Shown here: positions 49,189 to 61,425 of the stretch, piece by piece
Position numbering within the stretch: position 1 is the first letter of the stretch
Layout of the letters: the number at the start of each line of letters is the position of its first letter
NCBI GenBank assembly: GCA_037577475.1
Contig: CM075184.1
Span: 12,700,094-12,764,093 of the forward strand
Length of the DNA stretch: 64,000 nucleotides
Source: Chaunax sp. Z400
Lineage: Eukaryota; Chordata; Actinopteri; Lophiiformes; Chaunacidae
Reading direction: 5' to 3'
Position numbers and translations under genes: made by a program
The notes under the pieces: model-generated
Database searches by the model: none
The model's input: the letters and a program-made list of their open reading frames with translations, nothing else
What the model was told of the DNA's origin: nothing

Positions 49189-49936
49189 GCTTGGCTCACA
49201 CTGCAGGAGTTTTCAAATCTGTTCCGATTCTGAAACCAGGTTTCATCACACACATAACGAAAATCTCCACGGATTACCTTTAATCTTAGACATGTACAGA
49301 GTACAATATTAAAAATGATGGCGTATCACACACTACAGGATTTCATTAAGATTCTTGTTCCAGATGGAACCATGAACACATCGCCTCACGTGATCTCTGG
49401 AGAAGCAGCTGTGTAACATAAACAAAATGACTGACGAAGCTGCTGCAGCGATTGGACTACTTTACAGTAAAAAAAAAAAAAAAAAAAAAGCATTAGCAAA
49501 TGGTTATGAAGACACGGTAAACACTGGCTGACTATCCTTCAGCTAGAACTGGGGGTGAGATTTTAATTGTATGCTAAAGTAGTATGCTAGCTAATGTTAG
49601 CCTTAAAGACTGAAATGCTTACTGTTGCTTGGCAGCACCGCTATCTGCTCCAGGTCTTTGTCATTGGCTATAGTGACCTCGCTCAGAAAGTACTGACGTA
49701 ATCATCCAGATTTGAACTCTTACATGTCAAATATGTTTGAAAATTGTCGGGATGGCCTCCATTGTCCACGAGTACATTGAGAGGTGTAAGACTGGATCTG
49801 TGAACCCCTGACACTTCCAGATAAGCTGGGCCGAACATCGGGACCGACTGAAGTTCAAGACTGGTTGTCTCCCCTGGTTGTCAGGAGGGAGAATTGGGGT
49901 GGTATCGGCCTGACTCTCCTGTAGTGTGAGCCCGGC
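49189..49936. mobile_element. Inverted-repeat DNA element, copy 1
   Basis: The left end ggctcacactgcaggag and the right end ctcctgtagtgtgagcc are inverted repeats with one mismatch over 17 bases. The interior shares many blocks with 58261-58856, for example gttgcttggcagcac, taatcatccagattt and gtaagactggatctgt. It contains a 21-base A-run at 49469-49489. No transposase was seen. It lies in a znf609 intron. Confidence 0.8.
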
Positions 49937-52049
49937 TTTAGGGAGAAAAGAAAACTGCCTAATTGCAGTGCAGTTTGAAATAAGCAGCATCTGTGTTTCT
50001 TTCATTTTGAAACTAACCAGTGGGTTGTTAGGGGCTGGTACCATTGTAATGAAGTAGAGAGCATTCACATCTTTTTGTTGTTTAATGTTGTATGGGAAAT
50101 GTAATGCAATGGGGCTATTGAGAAAAGCATCCTTAGAAACCCAGTACAGACCTTATATTTAAAAGTACTGCTGTCCTTTTATGAGAGCACAAAGTGTCAG
50201 AAATGGAATAGAACTGGAACGGCACACAAAACCATTGCTGATTGCGTCAATAATCATAGAGCGGTGGTGGACAACTGAGGGCCAATTCACAGTTATCAAA
50301 TATATCTCTCCATCCTTCATCGCATGGTTTTCTACCTGCCGTCTACCTCCCAGAGGTTTTGTGTGTTTCAAGGAAGGGCTTCAAAAACAGCAAGTGTACT
50401 GGTTATTGGAAGCCCTGATGGCCTCACAGCTCCATACCCTTCTTACTCCACTCTCCACAATACCACTTTTAAAACCACTCATAAGCTCCCACCACCACCC
50501 TCCCCACTGAGCCAGATAGAGTAGAATCAGACAGAAACACAACCCCATCAGGCCAAACCACTACCCTCTCAGCCAAAATAGCAGCTTTGAGAGAGAGTGC
50601 AGGCAAAGGACAGACTTGGACAGGGAAAGGGAAGGGGGCAGGGTGAGGGGGAGGGTCAATCACTCCGTGGGAGGCAGAGAATGAGGGAGCACAAACATAG
50701 TACTGGTTTTGGCTCTGAGCCATGTTTGTGTCATTAACAGAAGTAGCCTTGTCTACCCCCTTACCCACCCCACTCATGCCCCAACCCCCTACCTTGCACT
50801 TGCTCTCTCCCTGCTTGCTTGGAAACAGAGTCAAGGGGTGACTGGCTGGATGCTTGGTAACAGAGAAGAGTTGCAATAGAGGGGAGAACAAGGGTGAAAC
50901 AGACACAGCTTAGAGCTGGGGCAAAAATCAAAAAAAGGAAAGGAGTGGGGGGGGCACTCAATAGCTGGGAGAGTGCTTTAGGAATGTTGATGAAGCAGGG
51001 ATCTTTTTTTTTGTTTGGTTCCTCCAAGTGAACCAACAAGCAGCACTGTGGATGTGTGGGCGATTTGTACTCAGCATGCCCGCAGAGCAACTGAACGCCA
51101 GCTTCTTTGAGGATTAGGTGTTTGCATCATTTCACATGCACCACAGAAAAAGAAGGCAGTTTTTCAGACCCAGCAGAGCCTGATAGTGCTGCTGATAGAT
51201 CTTAATATTAAATAAGCAGAATGAGGTTTCAATCAAAGAGAGGGAAACTGAGTCTACGATTTCATTCGGACTGCAGAGCAGGAAAGGAGCCCACTCTGTT
51301 CCCAAATGGCACGCTTGCAAAAAGTGCTTTGTGTTATGAGGCATGTTGCTGTTGAGAGCAGATTTCTCAGTGCAACAAATTCCTGTCTGCATTCTCCCGA
51401 GGAAAAAACAAATCAAGGCCATCTAAGAACTGACTGCCAACTGCTATTCTTGTTGGCAATATTATGCAGCATGAGTGCCATTAAAGCACACATTAGTACC
51501 ACCATCATCTCCTGAGGGGATATCCAATTACATTTCAGCAGGCAAATATGGATGGTAACGACAGCAAGATGATCATTTTTTAAATGACAAAGGATTCACT
51601 AAAGTCATGACAAACAAGTGCCTGTGATAATACAGCTATACAGGCTAAGTAAATAAAAGTACAGTGATTTGGCGGCTTTTTTCTTCTATGTCAAAAATCC
51701 AGGGAGTGATGGGGGAGATTAAAAAAATGATTCAAGGAAGAATTGTGACTCATTTAGAAACGTTTGGGATTTTACACTCTCAGAACAGAATGAGCTTGAT
51801 GTGACGCATACAATGCAAGGTATCTTAGGAATACTATAAATGGAGGGTTCACATTGTACAGCATTAACCGCAGGTCAACGTTAACGGCGTGGAGCACTGA
51901 ACTCCAGCAGCACCAAATGAGCCGGCAAACCTGAATCACACTGCAAAACGGCTATCCTACTTTGACCAGAGGTGACGTTCTTGACATAAGTACATACATA
52001 GAACACCAATCAAAAGATAATAATTGCATGTTTGCACTTTTTGACTCAC

Positions 52050-52275
52050 CGTCTTCAGTTTCCTGCCACACAATGCCTTCAAGGTTAACACTGGTACCAG
52101 GCTCGCACGGCCCCAGGCACTCAGGGTCAGTAGCCAGGGCCACATCGGATGTGTTCACCGCCACTGAGCGCGTGCGCACCATTATCTGCTCGCACGGCGA
52201 GGCAATCTCACTGTTGCCTACTGTGGCCAGGAGGTGGAGGGGTGGAGGGGCTGGCGTAGATACTGGAGATTCCAT
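52050..52275 (-). CDS. znf609: znf609 exon, first coding exon inside the window
   Basis: The exon is 226 nt, 75 codons plus one base, with acceptor TTTCTGTCTTCACAG and donor ACG|GTGAGT. It encodes MESPVSTPAPPPLHLLATVG, NSEIASPCEQIMVRTRSVAV, NTSDVALATDPECLGPCEPG and TSVNLEGIVWQETED(G). Human ZNF609, from memory, has MESPVSTPAVLPIHLL and IMVRTRSVGVNTCDVALATE-PECLGPCEPG here, directly after a Lys-rich segment encoded by the preceding exon. The Met is therefore most likely internal, not a start. Its codons join in phase to 38507-38594. Confidence 0.95.
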
Positions 52276-53796
52276 CTGTGAAGACAGAAACACACGAGGT
52301 TACTTCAGAACCACTGTATAAACCCATGCAGAGCAGATGTTCAGATGTTAGGACACAGCCAAAGGATGTAACAATGAAGGGAAGATCATGAATTGTTGAG
52401 CAAATGAATGTCATCCTGATATACCAGTGGCCCTTGAAAGCACCGTAATCAGTTAAGGAGTGGTGCAGCACTGAGTGTTGCAATACATATTTCCTAAACC
52501 ATACGGGTGATTAGCAGGCAGGGGTGGCAGGGAGGGACACGCAAACTGCTTTTACTGCCTCTGTGGAAGGACAGAATTAGTAACGCAGGATTGTCAAACA
52601 ATCTCTCCCACAGCTTTCCTCCCTCGCAGACAGCCGAGCAGCAACGGTGACACCAAATCATCTCACAGGCTGATCACTCATTAATTCCCTCAATTAAAAA
52701 GCTAGTTGTGGTAGGGGAGCCGGCTGCTCAGGGTCAGTAATTGACTCCACCTGTTCTGACACACTGTGACAGCAACGAAGAGCCGGTTGGCCTACATGGA
52801 AAACTTAAAAAAGAAAAGAACAGGAAGGGAGGGAGGGAGACGATGTGAGCAACTAACTAGAGGTAGAAAAGTGTGTAGGCGGAAGAGGCAGAGAGAGGAA
52901 GACTGATTGTGATTTAAGGGCCGTAGTGACACCAGGCTTAGTGCTCTTCATTCGAGGCAGTCAACATTAAAGTGCTCCGAATCATTAGCGATGAACTGCA
53001 GGAGGAAAACCACGCTAGAGCCAACAACACACATATTTATTAGTTGGGCATGAATCACTCAGTGCTCGGAAATATGCTGCCAATGCTGGATCCAATTAGA
53101 CTTAGAAGACTAAATGAAAAGTGACACATTGGATTATAAGCCTGTGCATCCTTCAGATAATTATTCTAATCGACTTACTGTTCCACACAGAGTATGATGT
53201 GGAGAACTAAAACTACTTATCTCTGCATATAATCATAGTTACAGCTTTATTCTTATCCATCTACAGAGGGAATTGTTGGCCTGCCGATGTGTTGATGGGT
53301 CTACTGCGATCTAGACTTCATGGTCTTGAGAGGATGAATCCTTTTGTATTCACTTATCCCCTGACTTTTCCTTTATTGTCACCAGTAGGTGATATTTTTT
53401 CCTTGTCCTAAGAAATATCTCAGCATGTACTAGGATGGGTTAGCACAGTATATTTATGCTTCCCAGACAAAACATCTGATGGTAATTCATCAAGTACTTT
53501 GGCTTTTGACCTTATAGCTGCAAAAACAATTACATTCCCATCAGCCACAGCTGTTCTTGCTATACAGTGGTATACTGTAAATCAGATGGTACATATTTAA
53601 GATAATGAGCATGGTTAACATTGTAAAACCATAAAAATGGACGACATGACAGCTCCCCAAATGGGAAGACAAAACATCTTAATCGTCCCTGGCGGCATGA
53701 CTAGTATAGGTCATGAATCCACTCCCCTCCATGTTATGATGGAGGCTCAAGACTATGCCAGCCTGGAGTATGGGTGGGAACTCAATGCTGTGTGCA

Positions 53797-53852
53797 AGAT
53801 ACCTTTTGTTGTGTTTTGGCGCTATATAAATGAAATTGATTTGACTTCAAAC
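53797..53852 (+). repeat. Fish retroposon 3' tail
   Basis: The motif ttgtgttttggcgctatata followed by aatgaaattgatttga is a common 3' tail of fish interspersed repeats. The body upstream is not clear. Confidence 0.5.
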
Positions 53853-56800
53853 TCTGACATTAATGGACGTTACCAATTCAAGATGGCGCGCCCACATAGG
53901 ATATATGTTGATTTGATTTTTGTACAGTTGGGGGAAAGGAGAGAAAATGCCCATCTTTATATATTGTAATGTGCTATAAACTTCAGCATCATCATGATTA
54001 CATGATAAGTCTTTGCACAGCTTTGCAGAGCCATGAGCATGACTGTCAATGCCTGCAATTGTATAGTGTTTGTCTTTATTTGCCTTTATAGCAGCCAGCA
54101 GCACTGACATGTATTGAGGGTGATGAGTATATTGGTTTACTCTGGTTATTAGTTCATCTTAAGCCTTTTAATTCCTCTATTTTTATAGAATTGTGCCTCC
54201 ACTGAATAGAATATAGAAGCAGACTATGCAGTTCAACATTATTCCAAACATTTACCTCAAGGTGAACAGTACTTTTGATGGATTTTTAATTATTTTGACT
54301 TTTTGAAATGAATTTTAATACTGTTGTGATGGATCATGATTTTAAGACAAACTACCGCCATTAATTATGCGGTGTGAGACATTTCAGATCAATCAAAGAG
54401 TCTGTGATCTATGGGAAATCTGAATTTGTGATAAACATGGAGACAGTTAAAATTAGTCCCTGATGAAATTTCATTTTAATTCAAGACAAGTCATCATAAG
54501 GGCTTTATATATCATGGTTTACAGAAATGATCGTGGAGAACACATTTTGTCCTGGTGCTCAGAGGAAGAACAAATTAATGTATGCACAGAACGACACTAA
54601 GTCAGGCTGAACAACGTCATAATCACTTTGTGTCACTTTCAGATTCATGATGGGGCCAAGCTGCAGGCCGGCTGAGTGAATGAGACAGGACAGGTAATCA
54701 CCCGAGCTGTCACCACACACTGTTCCCGGGCCTTATGGAGACACAGAGAGCCGCAGACAGAGATCACACATCAAACCCTCCTTCAGAGTGACAATGAAAT
54801 ATGCAAACTGATTCATGCAGAGCCTGATCTAAATTGACTCCACTCCTCAAACAGTTTGTGTTGGCATCTTGAAAACTGACATTTTGGGGAAGGTTATTTA
54901 ACATCCTTTCCTCAATGAAGTAATTAGGATAAGTAAGAAGCTCCTATGATTATATTCAAGTTCTCAATTTCCTTCTTTTGTTGAGCTGCTAGAAGATTAT
55001 CTGATCTGATTATCTCAGAGATGTAGGTGTAGGTGTGTCGGTCTAATGGCCAAAAAATAGTGAAAAACTGCCATCAGGTCTTTAAACCTAAACTAGAGGT
55101 TTGTTGTTGTTGTTTTTTCAAACAAACAGTCCAATACCACAAGATATTCAGCATACAATGACGAAACAAGCAAATACTGGCATTGGAGAGACTGCAAAGC
55201 TGAGAATTTGGGTAAAAAAAAAAGATTCCAAAGATTTGCCTTTTATTTTACAGGCCATTGACAAACAAAATGCATTTTTGATGGGCTTTAAGCCCCAAAT
55301 CAAAATTACAGGAGACTAACAACACTTGGATGAATTGAGGAAAGTGTCCAGGCAGTGTGAGGTTCAAAGACTGAAGTGAATTCTAAGTAAAAACTAAAAA
55401 CCAGTGAAGATTTTCAGTGAAGAGTGTGAGTAATTTTCTATGTTGTGTGATTTAATTTTCTGATATTAATTTCTACGGATAAATGTCAAAAGCTGTACAT
55501 TAAGACACAAAAGACAAACATGAATAATCCTATATATAATCATTGTAAGGTCATTTAATATGAAGCTATTCTGACTTGCATGAATAAGGGCCGGCGTTGC
55601 ATCCTCATGGACACAGACACAACAGCACCGCTGCTGGAAAACATTGTAGAGGAAACACTGAAATGTTTTTAAAAGACTGAAAGCTGGAGATCCCAACAAT
55701 TCAACTCTATATTACCAAAGTTAATCATCTCTGTAAATCAAATCATGGTGATAAATTTCACAGCCCTATCTTACATTTACATAGTGAATATAACCTTGGC
55801 TGGATGAGCTTTGTCTGTTTTTTTTTCCCCATTAAATCCTGTTACCAACAAAGCTATAAAGAAAAGACAAGTATTCCATATCAATTGTCATGAATAAAAG
55901 GGGCAAGTCAGTCTAATGCCTCTATACAATAAAAGAACCATTTACTGTGTGATGGTACAAAACAATTAGAATAGAATCACAATGAAAGTGGAAGCACTGT
56001 GCAATGTGCATGAACAGTGGTGCTCTATTTCCAAGTTTTATCAATGGATGAGTGAACAAAAGGACTTTTACTGTGGGGCTGCAGAATGTGAACCCACACA
56101 GTGAAATGCCTGACATCTTGTCCAAGGTTTCATAAAACCACATGTGACTGAACCACACAACTTGTCAGATTACACAAGGCTCTACCCAATGCTCAGCCGA
56201 TGCCAAATTCCATGATTTCTTCCCTCCTTGCAAGACTTTACAAACAGATTTGAAAAATCTCCCCAAAAGCCACAATGTCTATGAATGTCACGCAATCCTT
56301 CTCCCAACTGAAAGCCCATGCCAGGTCCTCGAGAAAGCCACACGGGCAGGAATGATGTGAAACTGGCTGACAAAAATCCTATCAATCTTGAACTGGTGTT
56401 GAGCATATCTCACAGTGCTGACGGAGTGGGAACTGCCAGCAACAACTCGCCTCAGGCAGACTGACTCATGCTGCACTTTTTACTGGACACATTAACTTCA
56501 GCTTTAACTTGTTTATTAGAGTTGGGATTAAGAAACTGAGCACTGAGCTTGGCTGAGGATTATGAAAGGATTACATTGCAGTGTCATATTGAGACACCGG
56601 TCATGGCTGTACTTAAGAGAGCTGTGTGGAGCTAGGATATAGTTCTATATTATGCTTCCGATCTTTCATTGTATGCTATATTTAAGGCAGCAATACACAT
56701 GCCGTAACTTGACTCTGACAACAAAAGATATGCCTGAGCAGCTACTACTCTACTTCCTTACTTACTAAAATGGAGACATAAGAATATATAGAAATGATGA

Positions 56801-58260
56801 TGTCACAGTCAACGACTGATGAATTTAGTGGGTTTGTTCACTGTATTCCCCAAGACATCTGAAAACAAGCTTATTAATCATGCATCACAAATACTGGATA
56901 GAAAAACATGACAAATCTAAGAGAACCAAAGGCTGACTGTCGTTTTAACAGGATATTAAACAGTAATAATGTCCTAGTAAACTGCCAGACTGGGTAGCAG
57001 ATAAAAAAATATGTATTGTCTGGATTCAAAATCGTGTGACTTTGTCATAAGTTATACAGATATTATTGCTTCCAACTAGGGTTGAGCTAGATTGACAAAA
57101 AATGATATCTCAATATTTTCTGGGATTTTGTTGATAACACAAGTCTAAGGATGTGGATGGCGAGGCTGGTGTCTCTGTATAGAATCCTGATGTTGTTTGT
57201 TCACTTTTTTCAGTCACACCAACTTAACTTTGTGGTGCATGGACCATGTACCTATAGCACACACTGCATGCACTCTCAATGTGCAGTAGTCTATCCTACT
57301 ATGCTGCACAAGGCAATGAATGCATGGACTCACGACGAGGGTTTTCGATTGGTTTTTGCAGTGTGAGTAACATACTTGCTAACGTCAGCTCGCATCTCCT
57401 TTAATCAACCATTAAAGTATCATTGTAGACACACTCCTATTTCTAACATGGTTATGGGTAGAAAGTCAACATCCATTCTTAAAAATGCACCTTCTCAAAA
57501 CTAACATCACTTTCAGACACAAAGCACATTTTGGACACAGGATAATCCATGTTCTGGTGACGGTTTCATACGAGACTGCTGTTACAGGTCACAGAAAATC
57601 ACGTCTGCAACAGCGGTTCAAAACACACCCCTGATAAACCAGCAATAAGCATCAAAAGCAGTTTCTCTTTTTCACGTGCTGATTTTTTTTGTGTCCACTC
57701 AGGCTTAAAACACCAGTAACATAAGGACAGATACTCATGCCTGACAGGATGATGTGGTTACACCTTCATAGCAATGTGAAGACCTGCATTTAACCCCAGT
57801 TGGAAGTAAGATCCTGCATTTAGGTCAGATAATGCCCACTACTAACCCTTTCATACTGGACAAAAAACCCACCAACACCTACTAACATCTGGACCTTGTC
57901 TTCAGTGGGAAAGGGTATGGTTGGCTTTCATTCTTAGGTCAAATGACTTTGCAGTAATCAGGGGTATTTTTAGACTCTGGCTCCAATTGGCAGTGATGTA
58001 AACATGACATCCGGGTGGACTCTGGAAATTGTCCCCCCTCTTACGACACAATGTCTCTATTCAAGCATTGAGTTTGACAGAGTCGTAAAAGAGATACAAA
58101 TGTAGTCACTGTAACAAGTAAAACTCATCTACTGGTAATGGGATTACCATTTTCCATTACCATTAGCAAATTCATTCACCAATTTTTGGCAGGGTTACCT
58201 CTGTAAAGAATCTGCAAATACCCACTAATTTCGTTTAAAAAAAACTGATCACAGATGATA

Positions 58261-58856
58261 CAGGCTCTCAGGACAGAAGTTTTCAAATCCTTACTAATTA
58301 TGAAATCAGGTTTCATTGTGCACATAACAAGAGTAGCTGTGCAAAATAAACAAAACAGTGAGAAAACAAGAAAACAGAGGAAATGAGTGTGCATGAGGAA
58401 ATGGTTTGGAAGACGTGGTCAGTACAGGCTGTCTATCCTTCAGGAGGACTAGAGGTGAGATTTTAGGTGTCAGTTTAATATCTGTCAACAGTAGTATGCT
58501 AGCTAATATTAGTATAAAAGGCTTGAATGTTCGCTGTTGCTTGGCAGCACAGTCAGTTGCTTCAGGATGTCTCTCTCATTGGCTAATGTGGCCTCGCTCG
58601 CAAAACACTGAGGTAATCATCCAGATTTTAATTCCTAAAAATCAAACATGTTTGAAAACGATGGAGGCGGCTCCAATTGTCCATAAGCAGACCGGGCAGT
58701 GTAAGACTGGATCTGTAAACACCTGACACTATCAGATCATTTGGGCCAAACATCAAGATAAATGAAAGTTCCTGATCTGATTTCTCCTCCAACTGTCAGG
58801 AGAGGTGAATGTTTATTGAAATCGGGCTGATTCTCCTGTAGTGTGAGCCTGGCTTC
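58261..58856. mobile_element. Inverted-repeat DNA element, copy 2
   Basis: Same order and orientation of blocks as 49189-49936: agttttcaaatc, agtatgctagctaat, gttgcttggcagcac, gtaatcatccagattt, gtaagactggatctgt, and the end ctcctgtagtgtgagcc. The left inverted repeat is decayed (caggctctcaggacag). It lacks the A-run and about 150 bases of copy 1. Confidence 0.75.
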
Positions 58857-61149
58857 ATATTTAACAAGCAAGACTTTTATAGAACTCTCAACAACAAAAA
58901 CACAGTTAGATATAACTTTAAGCTGATGCATGTTAGCTCCCTCGAGGGCAATGACGCATGTTTTGACCTGCCCGTCAACATACTTCTGTTGGATTGGGAG
59001 GTGACAAACGAGGAGGATTCATCCCTTTACTTTTAGTCCTCCTGTTCTACATGTACAAGCAATATGTGAATATTCATGAAAAAGCATTTTACTATAACCA
59101 CTATTATGAGTCAATAACTGTTTAGAAAGAAAACTAAATAAATAGAAAAAAAAACATTTGAAAACAAAAGCTGTGAAGTATAACGATTCAATGAAAGTTG
59201 TTTGGCACTTGAACAGTAGAATCCTAAATCAAAATCTTATGAAAACAATTTATCTAAAATTATCTAAATCATCCCCTGTTGATTACATAACTATTGAATA
59301 GAAGAGTTTGATATGACGCATAGGAAATTCAACTATAAAAACTATATTCGACATCAGAAGAAAGAAAACATGTCTTGAAAAGAGAAGACATAATTTTTCC
59401 TGACAGGGGCCATTATGAAGCAAAAAGGAATCCTTGCTGAACTGCTATTAGTTGGCTGAGCTCAGTGCTCCTGCTTCAATTATGTAATTCTTTTTGACAC
59501 CAGGGGCAAACCCTGTGAACATCTTTGGTGAGTTTGTGATGTCAAAGGCCAGTGGAGACTACACTCCTTGCTGTCTCTGGTCGGGGGCTCTTTCAGCACC
59601 ACTGACACTCAGTTAACACACATTAACGAGAGGAACCCAAACCCCTTTTATTTGGCTGTCATACAAACAATGTGGCAGCTTGTAATCTGTTCTACATTGC
59701 TGCATCCACATAATGAATTAAAGAACAGTGACATTTCAATTCTAACCAGTCCAGCGCATTCACATGCGTATAAAGTGAGCTTTATTACTGAGGGCATTTA
59801 AGTAGCATGGTTATTAAAGCTACAACTGAAACCAAATGGACAAGCCTCAACTAATTTGATTACTAGAATGTTCAAATCAACCCGGGACTGAAAATAAATC
59901 CACTGGATTCCTTTTCAAATTGTGAAAGTCTACCCGATTGTTTCCAAACACAGCACATTTGTCTAATTCTTTCACTAAAACCCACATCGTCATTCTGTTT
60001 GAAGCTAAGAGTTAATCACAGACCCGGAGAGAGAAAACACAAACAAGAGCACCTGACATCTATTGTAGACCACCAGCTGGCCAAAGGCACTCCGTTTCCA
60101 GGCAACTCTTCTCAGTTTTAGCTGCTAATTGTGCTTTCAGGAAAGCATAGCTGCACATGAATAGTACTAAGCTGTGATGAAGTCGGTCACCCACAACCTA
60201 ATATCTCTGAGCCATAATGAGGTAGCCAGGATCTCGCCGGTTATTGTCTAACAAAGATGCTGTTTGCCATGTGACTCTTTAAAATTAAAGGCCTATGACA
60301 TGCATTTAAATGACATATTTTTCATATAACAGACTGCGGCATTTGAGTGGCATTTTAAATTATGTACAACACATTTGTACTTTATGTTTAAAGCCTAAAA
60401 ACTCATAAGGTACAGAAAAAACTAACTTTTTTTTTTCAAATCCATGAAATCGTGCTTAGTTGTCAGCTCCAATATTTTACACTGAACATTACAGCTCATT
60501 TTAAGCTGCAAAACAACCTTCGGGTTGGGAAATAGTGCCGTGAAAGATGAAGCTATAAACATGAAAAACGCCTGTAAAAGCAACAGCTTCCCATTGCAGC
60601 AAGGAGCAAACTTTCATCGCACAGCCCTTGTAACAACAGCTGTGAATCACAGCTTAGCCGTAAGAGAGACGAGTTGGATTCGACTGGAGGTAGAAAGAAC
60701 ACATGCATGTGGTGACATAAGCACAGCAGCATGATGAAAGTTAAGTTAAATAAAAAGACAGAAGGCAAAAGGGACTGCAGTATAGAGGAGAAGGATAAGC
60801 AGAGCTCAGCAATTTACTCAATTATGAAGCGACGGCCTGATTTGTCTAGTAAAGCAAAGTCACACAGTAGAAAAACTCCATTAACTACAAATTCCAAAAG
60901 TCAGTCAAGACCACTATTTTGCAAGTCTGGGGGTTTGTTTACAACCCTTCTGATGGTTTTATTGCTTACATCCCTGGTGCAGTGGGCAAAATCACTGCAT
61001 TCCCAGATTTCAGCAATTAACTTGGTGACTAAAGTATAAAAACTAAGAACATAAAACCCAAGTAGCCAAAACACTTTAATTGTTTTTAATGCATTTTCTT
61101 TCCCTCTAACTTTCCTCAGTATTTGTAAACAACAACAGGTCTACAGTCA

Positions 61150-61425
61150 TACATGCAGCAATGTCAATCTGTACTTTCGCAAAATGGTGCTCAAGACCTC
61201 AGGCTACTGTCTGCATGCTAACCAAAAATGTCAACCTGGTGGTGTTTGAAGAAAAATAATCAAAGATGTCTGATGTATCCTCTGGGGACCATGAATGTTT
61301 GCACAAATGTTCATGGCAATCCTTTGAGTAGCTTCTGACTTACAGTATGTTAATCTGAACCAAAGCGTGGACCAACTGGCTGACAGACCTACCTCAGCAT
61401 CCCTAGAACCGTGTTACTAATGTTG
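61150..61425. repeat. Interspersed SINE/LINE-like repeat
   Basis: The segment tctggggaccatgaatgttt, then gttcatggcaatcc, cgtggacc and cagcatccctagaaccgtg has the block order of a widespread fish interspersed repeat. A related fragment may lie at 23240-23350. Confidence 0.5.

Noticed and set aside
52050..52275. Methionine at the start of this exon as the znf609 start codon
   Set aside because: It directly follows a splice acceptor and aligns with an internal Met of ZNF609 about 260 residues from the N-terminus; the gene continues upstream.
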